This document shows, piece after piece, positions 11,340 through 23,379 of a stretch of 64,000 nt of DNA. Made by a program: the position numbers and the translations under genes. The notes beneath the pieces were generated by a model that saw nothing but the letters and a program-made list of their open reading frames with translations, had not been told where the DNA came from and did no database searches. How positions within the stretch are numbered: the first letter of the stretch is position 1; each line of letters opens with the position of its first letter. Source of the stretch: Liolophura sinensis (lineage: Eukaryota; Mollusca; Polyplacophora; Chitonida; Chitonidae); assembly GCF_032854445.1 (NCBI RefSeq), contig NC_088298.1, positions 15,861,504-15,925,503 on the forward strand, read 5' to 3'.

Positions 11340-13250
11340 ATTCTGTGCTATATTAAAAGAAACCATCAGCAGAGCGAACGAATATTACAAACAAGTGCAT
11401 TTGTAATACTGGTACAGACGCCACAGTTCGTATCGTCATGCGCGCAGACCCTTCCTTAGGTGAGTAAACGGACCATGTTATAAAACAGGATGCCAAAAAT
11501 ACGACAAATTGGTCAATCGACAGACGAAAGGACACTGCGAGGTATTGAGCGGCTAGTCGCATACTTCTCACTGCACGTGCGCCGCTATCGAACATTCGCT
11601 TTACATCACTGCCACCACTAGCAAATTTTGTACAGACATCTTCAACAACACCGAGGTCTCTTGGGTTACGGTGGTAAGGAAGGAAGTGATATCAGAAAAC
11701 AAACATCTCTGTCTCAACATTTGTTTCTAATAATATTTCATTCACATGAGTTCACATGAGATCTAAAGTATCCACAACATGATTTTAACCAACATCTAAA
11801 AGAGTTTAGTTGATGAATGCCGATAAAGTTGTTTCGCACGAGGACGCCATGCAATGGTGAGGCTAAGCCTAAACAAGCTTATACGCGCATCACAAGAGGC
11901 TCCAAAGGTCACCAGCTTACTGGTGGCAGTGGTGTACAGCAAGCGAAGAGAGCGGTACATGCACTGCAAGGAGCATGTGCTTGTCGCAGCAAGAAAGCCT
12001 CCGCAGGTTGTCATAGCAGCAAATGATAAACATTGAGTGTTTAAATAAAAAAGAACGTTTCTGTTGCAAACTGCTGACACAATGGCTGTCTAACAGCTTG
12101 ATTTCAAGCTTGTCACGATGATATATCTCTGTAACAGATCTCGTCGTGTCGAGATTTTGCTTAGGGTCTATATTTAGTGACAAAATGACACCTGTATCAA
12201 GCTGCAATTGTGGCGTGAGACTGAGCACTCGTTCCAGGTTCGCGTGTATGTGGCGTTACCGTCGTCAAAAGCCTGTGTATTTAGTGTGTACATGCTGCTG
12301 TTGTGCACAATGATAAGCCTCTTGTTGAGCTTGCGTGTGGGTTTGTATTACATAATAAACAGTACTTATCACCTATATTAACGCTATACGTCCCTTCAAC
12401 AAAATGTGATTATTTTCTTACAGAGAAACTCATGATTAGTGAAATGCATATTACTGATTGTGCTCACAACATAATCATGCCCTGGAGGCCACGGGCTGTG
12501 CAGACAGACTTTTGCAACACCATCGCTCTGCGAACCAATGAGCAGTTACAACTAAAACATAGATAGGAAAATAGACACTACACGTACACGTATGTACATT
12601 AGGGCAGGGAATGCTGTAGTTGGTATGTTTAAATAGACAGTGTTGATATATGTGCCCTCAGTGTGCGGAGTTTGCGCACAATTATCATTCTGACACCAAT
12701 GAAAATTTATGAATGCTGATTTCTACATGCGTTGGGGAACTAAAAAGTTCAATTAACCAAATGCCAGTGATAGATTTAATATTCTGTTTTAGTTCTAGCG
12801 ACAGGTGTCGATATTTCGAGACCCCCCTCCCTTCACCCTTCAGCGAACTCCTCCCCTACAGCATTTCTACTCACCTTACTGGCAGAAAGGGGCGGGGTCG
12901 GCAGCTCTGGGGTCTGTGCTCTCCAACTAGCATATTGCCTCATTATAAACCAATTAGCCAAGGAGTGATAGATTCTTGATAGGGGGCCATTGTGTGATCG
13001 AAAATTTTACACTTACACATTGACAGTCTGTTTTAGTACTGGACAAAACTGGAGTGCTTAGATTAAACCACCGATATTTGGCAAGTTACTGACGAACTCT
13101 CCAGCTTGTGACGTACTTAAATGACTTGCACGTTACATTACTGGAACTTTGACAAGTGGTCTTAGAGACTTAACCTAAAACTACGCAAACGGGCAGGCCG
13201 ACCATAGATATCCGATAGACATTCACCAAGGCCTCTGCGAATAGTGAGAG
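11340..13250. other. Unassigned stretch
   Basis: Short overlapping frames on both strands. None shows a recognisable domain, and no repeat is recognised. Confidence 0.4.
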
Positions 13251-13253
13251 TGG

Positions 13254-13306
13254 TGGTGTGTGTGTGTGTGCATGGGTGTGTGTGTGTGTGTATGTGTGTG
13301 TGGGGT
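13254..13306. repeat. (GT)n microsatellite, imperfect
   Basis: GT runs interrupted by cat, gg and ta. Confidence 0.9.
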
Positions 13307-13371
13307 GGTGATCTGTCCATTGCTGGGATTGAACCCGCGCCACGTGTGCCTTATGGTTAGTACGTATGCTG

Positions 13372-13584
13372 GATGTTATACACCAAACCCAATCACATTA
13401 AACTGACACCAGGCCAACCAGTTGTGTTTCCTTACTTTAACCTCTCAGTGCGAAGGACCAAGCGAAGGAGCAACAAGTACATTTTTGGTACTTCTTTGGT
13501 ATGACCCGACTCGGGTTTGATCCCCGGTTTACCGAGTTCGAGGCGGAGGTTCTAACCATGAGGCCACCGAAGTGGTCCCTCATG
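13372..13584 (-). mobile_element. SINE family 2, head and core
   Basis: Read on the minus strand: ggaccacttcggtggcctca, tggttagaacctccgcc, then a B-box-like GATCAAACCC and cactgaga, then the core aactggttggcctggtgtca. It aligns in order with the copy at 34.6 kb. The 3' third is absent. Confidence 0.8.
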
Positions 13585-14086
13585 ATTAGGAGTGTCGCGC
13601 CTTATACTAGTATCTAACACTTATAGCCAACCTATGGCAACCATCCCAGAAAGCACTATGTCAGAAAGAAAATTAATTTAAAAAAGAAACACACTTTCTA
13701 TACACCCACGTGCGAAACAGAAGAAGGAAATAACGCCCGTGCAAAATAAACCGCTTTTATCTTAAATCTAAATCTATCCTCGAAAGCTATCAATTTCTTG
13801 GGCCGGGTAAAACGCTACAAGTAATATACTTGGCCTTCTTTCTTCATAATATATCCCCATACCCTAATTTCATTCATCACTTTGGCGTCGCATTGCGCAG
13901 GATGTTATCTGACCAGAAGATGTATACTGACATTCACACATGCGCACTGACTTCATCTTGTTCTGCTGAGCATTAGAGAAATGATTCGCTTGAGACGCGC
14001 TTGTACCTTGTTAGCGTATAGTATAAGACAATCATGCCATTTACGCCGCGATAAAATGTCCCATCAACGCCATCACGTGATGTACA

Positions 14087-14341
14087 CTCAAAGAATTACT
14101 CTGTTAAATTTAACAGGAAGTCTGTTTGTCTGACTGTTATAATGTATTCCGTTATTATAACACAATATTGTCGTATATTCAATATAACATTCTGTAAGTC
14201 TGTTAGAATCTCTATCTTGAATCAACAGAATATGTGGGTTATATTTAACAGAATAATCTGTTGGAATAACATAATACATTTTATCATCACATTACAACAG
14301 ATTTTCTGTTAAATTTAACAAGATATTTTTGGAGCATGTAC
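14087..14341. mobile_element. MITE, TACACTCAAA family (copy A)
   Basis: The left end tacactcaaagaatta and the right end agatatttttggagcatgta are imperfect inverted repeats. Internal tctgttaaatttaacagg and its near-palindromes recur through the element. About 255 bp, with no coding capacity. The flanking TA could be the target duplication of a Tc1/mariner-type element. Confidence 0.65.
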
Positions 14342-14494
14342 AATTTCACGGATTCTTATTTGTCAAGGCTTAATAATGCGAGTATGAATTAGACTTGGTG
14401 GCAAGGCTACCAAGGTGCTCGCCTGTAAGAGACACATGAATGGAAAACTTATACAGTGCTGTATACGTATGTTAAACTTGAGCGCATTACATAC

Positions 14495-14890
14495 CATTCT
14501 TTTTTTAGATACCACCCCTAACATTTACTTCAAACATTGATGACATTACACTACGTCGTGAATTTGATAATTTACGGTAATTAATACGCACAGAGCGGAT
14601 CATCCATGGGACATCTCACTAATTTTTTTTTGTGCTCTACATGTGTGTGAAATCTGAGCTCTATATATGAGGTACTTTTTTGAGATACCACCCTAACATT
14701 TTCTTTAACATTGATTGTAATACATAATAGACGAAGTTATGAATCATGTAATTTACGGTATTTAATATGCATACAGCGAATCAGCGATGGAACATACCTC
14801 TCATGTTATTGTGCTCTACGTATGTGCAAGACCTGAGCTCAATACATGCAGTACTTTTCAAGATATCACTCATAAGATTTTGTTTAACAT
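14495..14890. repeat. Diverged direct repeat, unit about 190 bp, about two copies
   Basis: The block gagataccaccctaacatt, aatttacggta, gtgctctac, ctgagctc appears at about 14505-14690, again at 14690-14870, and starts a third time. Confidence 0.75.
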
Positions 14891-15603
14891 TGCTCTCCTT
14901 GCTATTGGACGCCGACACCGACACCGACGCTTGCGGTATGACATAAGCTGCATTTGTACTTGGTACATTGCTTCGCAAACATTGCGTGACCCAGTGGGGA
15001 TTGTATCACTGTTGTTCATTCCTGCTTTAGAAATGGCATTTTGTACAAACTATTAAACTATTACCCATGCATAGCAAGAAAAGGATAATTTCAGCTCGCA
15101 TCAGAGTCGCCATTACATGGGAAAATCTACCACAGATACAGTCACCACGGTACAGCGACAAGCGGTGCTTGGACAACCTCTGCTATGACCCGGAAGTATC
15201 AAGTTTCAAAGCCGGCTTTAGATCAGCTACATGCCAGTGTTTACTAGGATGCGAGTTGAGTTTCAGGCAGGATGTTATGAACTGTCAGTTTCAGCATGCC
15301 ACGAAATCAGATATTTATCTATAATATTTATAGTGTTAATATGATTCTGACCTTTGGAGAAGTTAGAATGCGACCTGCATTGTAAAATTCGGGAACTTCA
15401 TTGCCGATTTTGAAATGTATAATTAGCACAGACGAGGCTGATAAATTGTGAACGGTAATTTGGTCTATTCTAAAGTAAAAGCAAATATTCCACAAGATTT
15501 GCACTGATTGATTTCTTGTCAGAAATCTTCGGTACATTATTGGCATTGTATCAAATGACAGCTGAGAGTGAAATGGCATATATGACACGGATTTGCAGAA
15601 ACC

Positions 15604-15873
15604 TACACTCAAAAAAATAATGTTTACTTTAACTCGATGTCTGTTGGCTGAATGATGCTAGAATGTATTCCGTTATTATAACATCAATGTGTCATATTCA
15701 ACATGATATGCTGTTAGTCTAATACAATCTTTGTGTTGAATTAATAGAATAGGTGGCCTATAATTAACAGCATAATCTGCTGAAATAACAGAATACGTTC
15801 TACTATCAATCAAACAACCCACTTTCAGATAAAATTAGCAGATTATTATTATTATTTTTTTTTGAGTGTACCA
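15604..15873. mobile_element. MITE, TACACTCAAA family (copy B)
   Basis: Begins tacactcaaaaaaataat and ends attatttttttttgagtgta, an inverted repeat of about 18 bp. The body shares gaatgtattccgttattata with copy A. About 270 bp and non-coding. TA flanks both ends. Confidence 0.8.
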
Positions 15874-15879
15874 AGGATT

Positions 15880-18800
15880 GTACAACAATCACAGCTTCCC
15901 CTATCCCATTTGATCTCTCCTGGATCAAATTCGGTGATCCTGAAAATTCTGTTAAACCTTTCTAAAACCTTCTGCATGATTTCAGCCTGGTGGAGGTGGG
16001 ACAATATGAGATGTACAGCCTAGAGTTAGTCAAGTTGTGTTTTCAAACTGCTTCCGCGCGGTGCCTTTTGCAGCACTGATCATACCGCCATCCTCTGATA
16101 AAGCAAATCGGTTGACAGAAGCACATTTAAATCCCACATTATTTCTTACAGCCCTTCCTGCACAAAACGGAAAACCTTGGTAACAGTGTTACAAGGGAAT
16201 GCGTCGGTTAAAGAAAACAGATATTTCATGCCATTAGGAATTCAGAAATAGTGTTTTCTCAGTACTGACCTATATTTGTCACTCGCTTCCTTTTGTCTGA
16301 GGACCACAGTCCATGAAACTAGGACAAGCTTACAGCGTGTACGTTTGGACTACAATCACACATTCCGACTTTCCTCGGACATAGTCCCTCCGTATGAGCA
16401 TTGTTCATCTGTAGTGGCACGAGTTCTACACGTTTACACCACCGCACTTAATACATCCTTGGACAACCGGTCATGCATGCACCCCCGAAACCCTTCTGCG
16501 TGATCTCACTAAGAAACATGGGGCTATGTGAAATGTACAGCTCAGTCACAGCTAAGTTAAGTTTCTAATAGTTTCCATCCTTTACGATTTGCGGAATCGC
16601 TTCCGTCGAGTGAAAATAAGACTTAATAATCTTGGAACAACCGAGGTAATTCACCATTGACTAAACGGTTAGAAAGTTCAGTTTCAATAGGGCAAATAAT
16701 ATAGCGCGACCTCAGAAGTTGTTAAGACAAACAAAACATAATAAAGAACTTCAATAATAAAACCATTCACTTCAATCGGATTTTAATACAAATATAGGAT
16801 AAAAATAAATGACTGCCATCGAGGAATGCCGGTAGACAGGTACATAAAATAGAACCATTCAAGCTGATTTGAGCTTTATAGATTTGAAGACAAAAAAAGA
16901 TTGATGAGCACACGTTGACACAATGTAACGCGTCTGAACCACCGCCTGGTGTTTTTTTTTTAATTTTTTTTTTACAGTGTACCAAGACCAGAAGCCAAAC
17001 GGACATGGCTAATACCATGCGTCATGACTTGTGTTGTCAAGTCTCTATGGCGACGAAAACAAACTTGTTCACCAAACATCTGCAATAGCATACTTAGCGA
17101 CTGCCAACCTCTCTATAACATTCTCTTTGTAGCTTATTTACTCGATCAATGGCGTTTGTGTTCTCCTGGAGCCTTTGTCAACAAAACCCTGCATAACAAA
17201 TGATATAAGTTGTCTGGCGAAGAAAGAGATGTCTTATATCTGTCGTATATTATCGTATCTAATCATATGATCAAGACTTTTCCTTGGTGAAAACGGGTTA
17301 GAAGTATTTCTGAACATATTAGAACAGGCGAATAATATAATTCAAAAATATAATATCCAAGCTTAAAAAACAACAACAAAGGACTAAAATATCGATTGTA
17401 GAGTAATTTTGCGAAAATCGTTCAACAGACTTTTGTCTACATTTTTTCATTGCGCCAGTTTACAATCTTCCACACTAAAATATAAAAATTCATATAGTTA
17501 CAAAGAGCAACAACATCCCTTGTCAACACCAACTGAAAATTTGGGACAACTGATTGTTCTATACAGCTTTTTAGGCTTCACTTGCGTTGAAATCCTGGCG
17601 AACGTGCGTTTTGAAGTCACCGAGCTAAGGGGAATACAAAAAGGGGGAAGGATGTAGCTTACAATTTGTTAAAAAAAAAAAACTGCGTGGATACAATTTA
17701 TCTTACAAATACAAATACGCACCCACAATACCACACGCCTGAGATGCTCCGAGAAGCTAATATTTGCAGACGTCTCCTCATTATTTAACCAAGCGTAACG
17801 GAATGCGATGTTTCACAAGCAGCTAGGTTAAACTTGGCGGGAGATGGGGACCACAATCACGGGTTCTTCTAACTGAGGCTCTACATGGGTGCGGGGGATA
17901 GTGGAGTGGATTTCGAAACTGGCGAGTAATTCACGCACACACACAGTAAAATAAAGCATCAGTTATTAAACAAGATGGGCTTCATTCAACCATACATGAT
18001 ATCAGTTTTTTTTAATCCTTGCTGCGACAGGTTGTTTTATCCACACTGTTTCATCCTCTTCTATACATGCAGTGGTTGTAACAATATGGACGCCACTCCA
18101 ATGTTAATAATTCTTGCAAATCCACGAGTAGTATCGTAATCAATTCCCGTTGAAAAAAAATGTAGATCTGTTCTCGACAGAATATACCTGGTCTTTTCTT
18201 CATGCCTCCGTAAAATGGGTGGTTTTTCTGCCTACTGGGAACATCCCAGCTGTGTGCTGGTGGGGGTGGGGTTCTGATAACAAGTAACTACATCCCATCA
18301 CGAGAACTTGAGCTGGCCGTTCGTAAAATGCCTTGCACAATCGCCTATTTCCTATAACACCGTATAGCTGGTCACACACACTTCAAAATCCCGTTCCGAA
18401 CAGGAGGTAGTTCTTTCATAACATAATTCATCAGGATCTCTCGGTAGTCAATTCTTTTCCGTTAACTTGTGCTCTTTTGTTTTTCTCCTGGCGAACAAAA
18501 CAACCCCAAACAATATCCATCAGAAACCTCCCTTCAGTTCTCCTTGTTCTGGTATTATTTACGGTCTTGTATATGGTGCACACTCTTCGCGCTGGGATCT
18601 AGATCTCTCAGACTTTCCCAGGGTTCGAATAACAGGTTTTGGGCGTGTCTAGCTCTCTGAATGAAATCGCACCGTAGCATGTCCGATCAAGGCCTCACTT
18701 GAAGGGGTCAATACTAAATTCGATTTGTGGGTCTTTCGAAAAAGATAACTAAAAAGAAAAATTAAAATAATGGCTGTCCGGCTCATCTTTCTCGAAAAGG

Positions 18801-18885
18801 GGCCGGCAATTTTTTTCCTTTGTTGTTGTTGTAAAAGTGGTCAGTCGAATGGGAGAGAACTATATCACAGACGGTTAGGGTGTTG
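15880..18885. other. Region downstream of the PLAC8-like gene; little recognised
   Basis: The part just below 18888 should hold the 3' UTR of the minus-strand PLAC8-like gene. I could not single out its poly(A) signal. No exon, SINE or tandem array is evident in the rest. Confidence 0.4.
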
Positions 18886-18888
18886 GGA

Positions 18889-19209
18889 CTACTGACGTTC
18901 TATCGCCTGTCCCTGCACCCCAGTATCGAGTTCTTGAGCTTCTTGAACCAAGGCACAAAGAGGGCAACACCACCACATTAATATATCCGATACCAAACTG
19001 CCGGCGATGCCTTTCGACTCCCGAATCTTTGATCGCATGAGGCAGCCGAGGATGGGACCAACGCACACGAATCCGAGGGCGCAAAGTAGGCAGCTATCTC
19101 CCATCTTCTCTGCATTTTTACCGAAGGTGTAACAAGGCACAAAGTAGGTGATGATGCACAAGCCGCAGTTGTCGAAGCAGCCGAATAATCCGTGTTGCCA
19201 ATCAGCCAT
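18889..19209 (-). CDS. PLAC8/cornifelin-family protein, intronless
   Basis: An open frame of 106 codons starts at the ATG at 19207-19209 and ends in TAG. The frame extends nine codons further upstream without an ATG, so this is the first methionine. The protein opens MADWQHGLFGCFDNCGLC, then YFVPCYTFGKNAE (residues 22-34), a cysteine-rich hydrophobic middle with LLCALGFVCVGPILG (41-55), RSKIRESKGIAGS (59-71) and CCPLCALVQEAQEL (81-94). This is the PLAC8 domain signature in order (CCxxCALxQExxEL near the end), and the length is normal for short animal members. PLAC8 proteins are small cysteine-rich proteins, membrane-associated in several animals and plants; the biochemical role is unsettled and I assign none here. 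Many animal PLAC8 genes have introns, so the intronless form could be ancestral in this lineage or a retrocopy. It looks intact. Confidence 0.9.
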   Translation of the reverse strand: MADWQHGLFGCFDNCGLCIITYFVPCYTFGKNAEKMGDSCLLCALGFVCVGPILGCLMRSKIRESKGIAGSLVSDILMWWCCPLCALVQEAQELDTGVQGQAIERQ

Positions 19210-19319
19210 TTTGTCGGTGTTGTTTTTTTCTCTCAAGGTTTTACCCTCCCGCGAGTAAGTAAAGCTTTCTGTTCTGTATAGTTACAGCGATCTACTCCAG
19301 CCGCCACTCTCGCCCGCTC

Positions 19320-19485
19320 TGCTATATACGCTGATCTCTCCAGTAACTAAGCATTCAGCCGGGCCGGCCGGCCAGCAACTTGTCGTCACGCCCACCGCAA
19401 AAGCGCTCAGTCGGACGCTGATTGGTCCGCGGTCTGCAGGGTCACAGGACGTCATGGAATGTTGCAATTCACTGCGCATGCGCCT
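19320..19485 (-). promoter_or_regulatory. Candidate promoter of the PLAC8-like gene
   Basis: Upstream of the ATG on the minus strand lie a TATA-like element (tatata at 19323-19328, read cgtatatagc), a CCAAT box (minus strand gaccaatcag, ATTGG at 19421-19425), a GACGTCA half-CRE-like site (19448-19454) and a near-palindromic NRF1-like motif tgcgcatgcgcc (19473-19484). The stretch is rich in CpG (ggccggccggcc at 19362-19373), unlike its AT-rich surroundings. TATA and CCAAT are about 95 bp apart, a normal spacing. The sites are visible; their activity is inferred. Expected transcription start is about 19290-19300. Confidence 0.55.
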
Positions 19486-19499
19486 CGGGTTCAACGCGT

Positions 19500-19707
19500 C
19501 TCTTTTGGTGTCCATTTTGCCGTTAACCTGTCTGAGTGAATAGTTAGTCGCTATGTTGTTATGTATTGTCTCAGGTCAGAGCAGGATGTTGTGGTACGAA
19601 CTGCGAGCAACATTAGTGGGATTTCTATGTGTCAACACATAATCACCAATTTACACGCACACAGTAACCTTTACTTCCATAACCCGTACAGTTGAAAAAG
19701 GGCAGAA

Positions 19708-19744
<37 letters not shown>

Positions 19745-20165
19745 ACACAGACAAGTTAGCATAAGTGCATAGGCCCTTGGAAACTACATCCAATATTACC
19801 TTTATTTATGTTTTATTTTTAAGATTTTTGTTTTGGACGGAATTCTGTACGTCACACGTGGGAAAGCTTAATTTGTCAGCATCTTGCCAAAAGTAGGTAG
19901 TTTATGCTGGACTCTCTCACATTAAGTAATAAATCACCCATGCACCCATGGAACTGAACATCATCGTAAAATTCTTTGGTTTGACAAAAATAAAATAAAT
20001 AAATTCCTCGCTTCAGTAAAATCTCGTAGTTCAACGATTATGAACAAACTATCCCATTAAAAGTACAGTTTTGTGTAGATGCAACTTAAAGTGTGAAATA
20101 CGTTAACTTCCGACATGGACTTAATCTCATGTAGGACATGCCCTAACTCCCCAGTTATAGTATAA
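19500..20165. other. Unassigned stretch with a (CA)n microsatellite
   Basis: A CA/CACAGA microsatellite lies at 19711-19752. Otherwise nothing is recognised. Confidence 0.6.
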
Positions 20166-20169
20166 GGGG

Positions 20170-20389
20170 TGGGAGGACCTCACCAATGCGGTCGACGTGA
20201 GTTCAAACGCACCTTATGCTGGCTTGCTCTCCGGCCGTACACGGAAAGGTCTATCAGCAACCTGCGGATGGTCATGGGTATCCGCGGGGCTTTGCAGGGT
20301 TTCGTAACGCCATGAAACTGGCCGCCGTCGCATTAGATAAATATTCTTGAGTACACCTTAAATATCCAATCATTTAAATAAATAAAGAG
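20170..20389 (+). mobile_element. SINE family 1, diverged, head missing
   Basis: Contains cctcaccaatgcggtcgacg, gtgagttcaaacgcacc, tctccggccgtac, aacctgcggatggtcatggg, gtattcttgagtac-like sequence and an AAAT tail. Many substitutions point to an old copy. Confidence 0.85.
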
Positions 20390-20609
20390 TTTACCAGTAC
20401 ACCTTTGTTCAAATCTTCTGCCTTAATCACAACACTACAACCTGCAAGATACAGAACACATTCATTTATTGTCGATGTGTAACATGGAAGAAAACTTAAT
20501 AAAACCAGATATATTTATGTTAATATTTATGTAAATATTGGATCACGAGGAGATGTTCCGTAAGTCATTGCCTCAACAATAGGGCGGAAGATATAAAAAA
20601 AAATATGGG

Positions 20610-21375
20610 CGTACAGCGCGGAGACTAAAACCAGAACAGCGACAACAGTGTGACAGACGTACAGCATGATGAGAAAAACCAGAACAGCGACAACAGTGTG
20701 ACAGACATACAGCGTGATGAGAAAAACCAGAACAGCGACAACAGTGTGACAGACATACAGCGTGATGAGAAAAACCAGAACAGCGACAACAGTGTGACAG
20801 ACGTACAGCGTGATGAGAAAAACCAGAACAGCGACAACAGTGTGACAGACGTACAGCGTGATGAGAAAAACCAGAACAGCGACAACAGTGTGACAGACAT
20901 ACAGCATGATGAGAAAAACCAGAACAGCGACAACAGTGTGACAGACATACAGCGTGATGAGAAAAACCAGAACAGCGACAACAGTGTGACAGACATACAG
21001 CATGATGAGAAAAACCAGAACAGCGACAACAGTGTGACAGACATACAGCGTGATGAGAAAAACCAGAACAGCGACAACAGTGTGACAGACATACAGCATG
21101 ATGAGAAAAACCAGAACAGCGACAACAGTGTGACAGACATACAGCGTGATGAGAAAAACCAGAACAGCGACAACAGTGTGACAGACATACAGCGTGATGA
21201 GAAAAACCAGAACAGCGACAACAGTGTGACAGACATACAGCATGATGAGAAAAACCAGAACAGCGACAACAGTGTGATAACTGGCTAGTGGTCACAAATA
21301 ACCGGTCAAATATGGCCCTCTTGTCAGCTGATCTCAGTTAAGGTTTATTCTAACTGTTCATGTAAATGCTTAAAT
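20610..21375. mobile_element. Long-inverted-repeat element expanded into a 48-bp array
   Basis: Thirteen units of exactly 48 bp (about 20650-21280; motif gatgagaaaaaccagaacag, cgacaacagtgtgacagac) are followed by the right end seen in the other family copies: tggctagtggtcacaaataa, ccggtcaaatatgg and tctaactgttcatgtaaat. Units differ from one another only at two CpG dinucleotides (gacgtac/gacatac and cagcgtg/cagcatg). All open frames on both strands arise because 48 is divisible by three. A matching left end is not visible. Confidence 0.85.
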
Positions 21376-21379
21376 AGTT

Positions 21380-22750
21380 GCAAATTACACACACCAATAT
21401 ATTAGACGCCACTGGTCTAGAATTACTCAAAATCTTGTGTTGTTATCACATTTAAATATAATAATATTAAAACAATACAAATGGACCAGGAATGTGTTTG
21501 TTTTGCTCTGTTGGAATTTCCTTTAATGCCGCTCTCAAAAATAGTATAGAAAGAACAAGATGTATGTTAACAGCCTGACGTAGCTTACTACACTGTAATT
21601 TTACATTGAAAAGTGCTGGGAATATATGACCAGTTCTTTTCACTGTAGATTTAGAAGATGTGCTGTTTAATATTTACTCCCAAAATAGTAGTATATTTCC
21701 ACTTATACCATTGAATCAGTTAATCAGTTAACTGCATTGCAAATTAACAAAATCTACATAACTACCAAGAAAACCAGTGTGCGTTTACAGCAAAGTGCAC
21801 TGTAAATGGTCAAACCGCTACAGCTTTACAGACAATGCTGTGAATATGCATTGACTAGAGTAAAATTACACCACATAGGTGCAGAGTTGCGTTGGAAAAT
21901 GGTGTAAAATATTTACAACATGATTTACTGTAACAATATGAAGTGCCCCAGGCTGTACATTTGCATTCAATGCTTACAGTCTAACCATGTGCTAAGCAAG
22001 CAACTAAGCGGTTACGTCATATCCTCACCCAACCCCGCCCCAAGCTGTCACCCCAGTCGGAAGATTTTGGACAGGCTTGGCAAAAAGCAAAATGGGGAGG
22101 TGGTAAAGGACGTGGAGGGGTAGGCGGTGCTAGTGCTGGGAACTTAACGTAAGAGGGTGGTGTGTGCAGGTGAGTTGGAGATTTTAGAGCGGCTTGACAT
22201 AGATTACATAATAAGTAAAGTATCCACAGTTTAAGCCGTCAGCTGGTGAAACTAAATCCAAAGTCAAATTCCCAAAGACCGGTTTCATTAATAAAAACAG
22301 CATCACGGTCTCTTAAAAGTATATATTTACATACAAAAGTAAAGCAAGATTGTTACCTGAAACTAGATGTAGTCAGCTGTTTTCAGTGATGTCAAAAAAT
22401 AACTGCTGTGTCAAACCCAGTGTGTTGTCCACAACACTTTGTATAAAACAATGAAGGAGCATATTTGTATTACACAATATACTGTACTATGAAGCAAGAA
22501 ACAGTATAATGATATCTCCTTTATTGTAATTATTTATATAAACCTAGCTATGGTTTAAGCGGAATTAGATACAAACTTACATAGTGTACCTCCGTGGATC
22601 TGCCATGCTGCGATCAAAAGTTGTAATTAATAGTTGGTTCGTTTGGTAAAATTTAAGAAACTTTTGAATGGAGGCGTTTGATAGTAAAGCCATGATTTCG
22701 AAGTTTCAACAGCCGTGCTTTATGACGTATATATTGAAATCATCGATAAC
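21380..22750. other. Unassigned stretch
   Basis: AT-rich DNA between two arrays. No exon or named repeat is recognised. Confidence 0.4.
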
Positions 22751-22756
22751 ATTTAC

Positions 22757-23375
22757 CAGTAATCAATCATCTACAAGCTAGTAATCAGTCATCTTCAAGC
22801 CAGTAGGCCCTAATCAGTCATCTACAAACCAGTAATCAGTCATCTACAGGCCAGTAATCAGTCATCCACAAACCAGTAATCAATCAGGGGCCTCCGTGGC
22901 TCAGTCGGTTAGCGGGCTAGCGCAGCGTAGTGACACAGAAGCCTCTCACCAATGCGGTCACTGTGAGTTCAAGACCAGCTCATGTTGGCTTCCTCTCCGG
23001 CCGTACGTGGGAAGGTCTTCTAGCAACCTGCGGATGGTCGTGGGTTTCCCCCAGGCTTTGCCCGGTTTCCACCCACCATAATGCTGGCCGCCGTTGTATA
23101 AGTGAAATATTCTTGAGTACGGCGTAAAACACCAATCAAAATCAAATCAGTAATCAATCATTTATAGGCCAGTAATCATTCATCTACAAATCAGTAATCA
23201 ATCATCTATAGGCCAGTAATCATTCATCTACAAATCAGTAATCATTCATCTACAAACCAGTAATCAATCATCTATAGGCCAGTAATCATTCATCTACAAA
23301 CCAGTAATCAATCATCTATAGGCCAGTAATCATTCATCTACAAACCAGTAATCAATCATCTATAAATCATAATCA
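22757..23375. repeat. 22-23-bp minisatellite interrupted by a SINE
   Basis: Units such as cagtaatcaatcatctacaa alternate with forms carrying ctataggc. About six units lie left of the SINE (22757-22886) and about ten right of it (23148-23375). Confidence 0.9.
22887..23147 (+). mobile_element. SINE family 1, full-length, inside a minisatellite
   Basis: Full head ggggcctccgtggctcagtc, B-box-like gtgagttcaagaccagctc, body and 3' end tgagtacggcgtaaaacacc. The tail is short and atypical (aatcaaaatcaaatc). Flanks on both sides read agtaatcaatca, which fits a target duplication but is also the array sequence. Confidence 0.93.
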
Positions 23376-23379
23376 GCAT

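Noticed and set aside
11353-11595. Minus-strand 80-codon frame with hydrophobic stretches, and a plus-strand donor-like ttag/gtgagt at about 11459
   Set aside because: No family recognised on either strand and the two readings conflict. Not enough to call an exon.
13320-13372. tRNA-like gattgaacccgcgcc segment on the minus strand
   Set aside because: Has a B-box-like piece only, next to a SINE family 2 copy. No acceptor stem pairing was seen, so probably SINE-derived.
20527-21295. Long open frames on both strands (up to 240 codons) that look like repetitive proteins
   Set aside because: They follow a 48-bp tandem array in several frames at once. Period divisibility by three explains them, and the DNA belongs to a non-coding mobile element.
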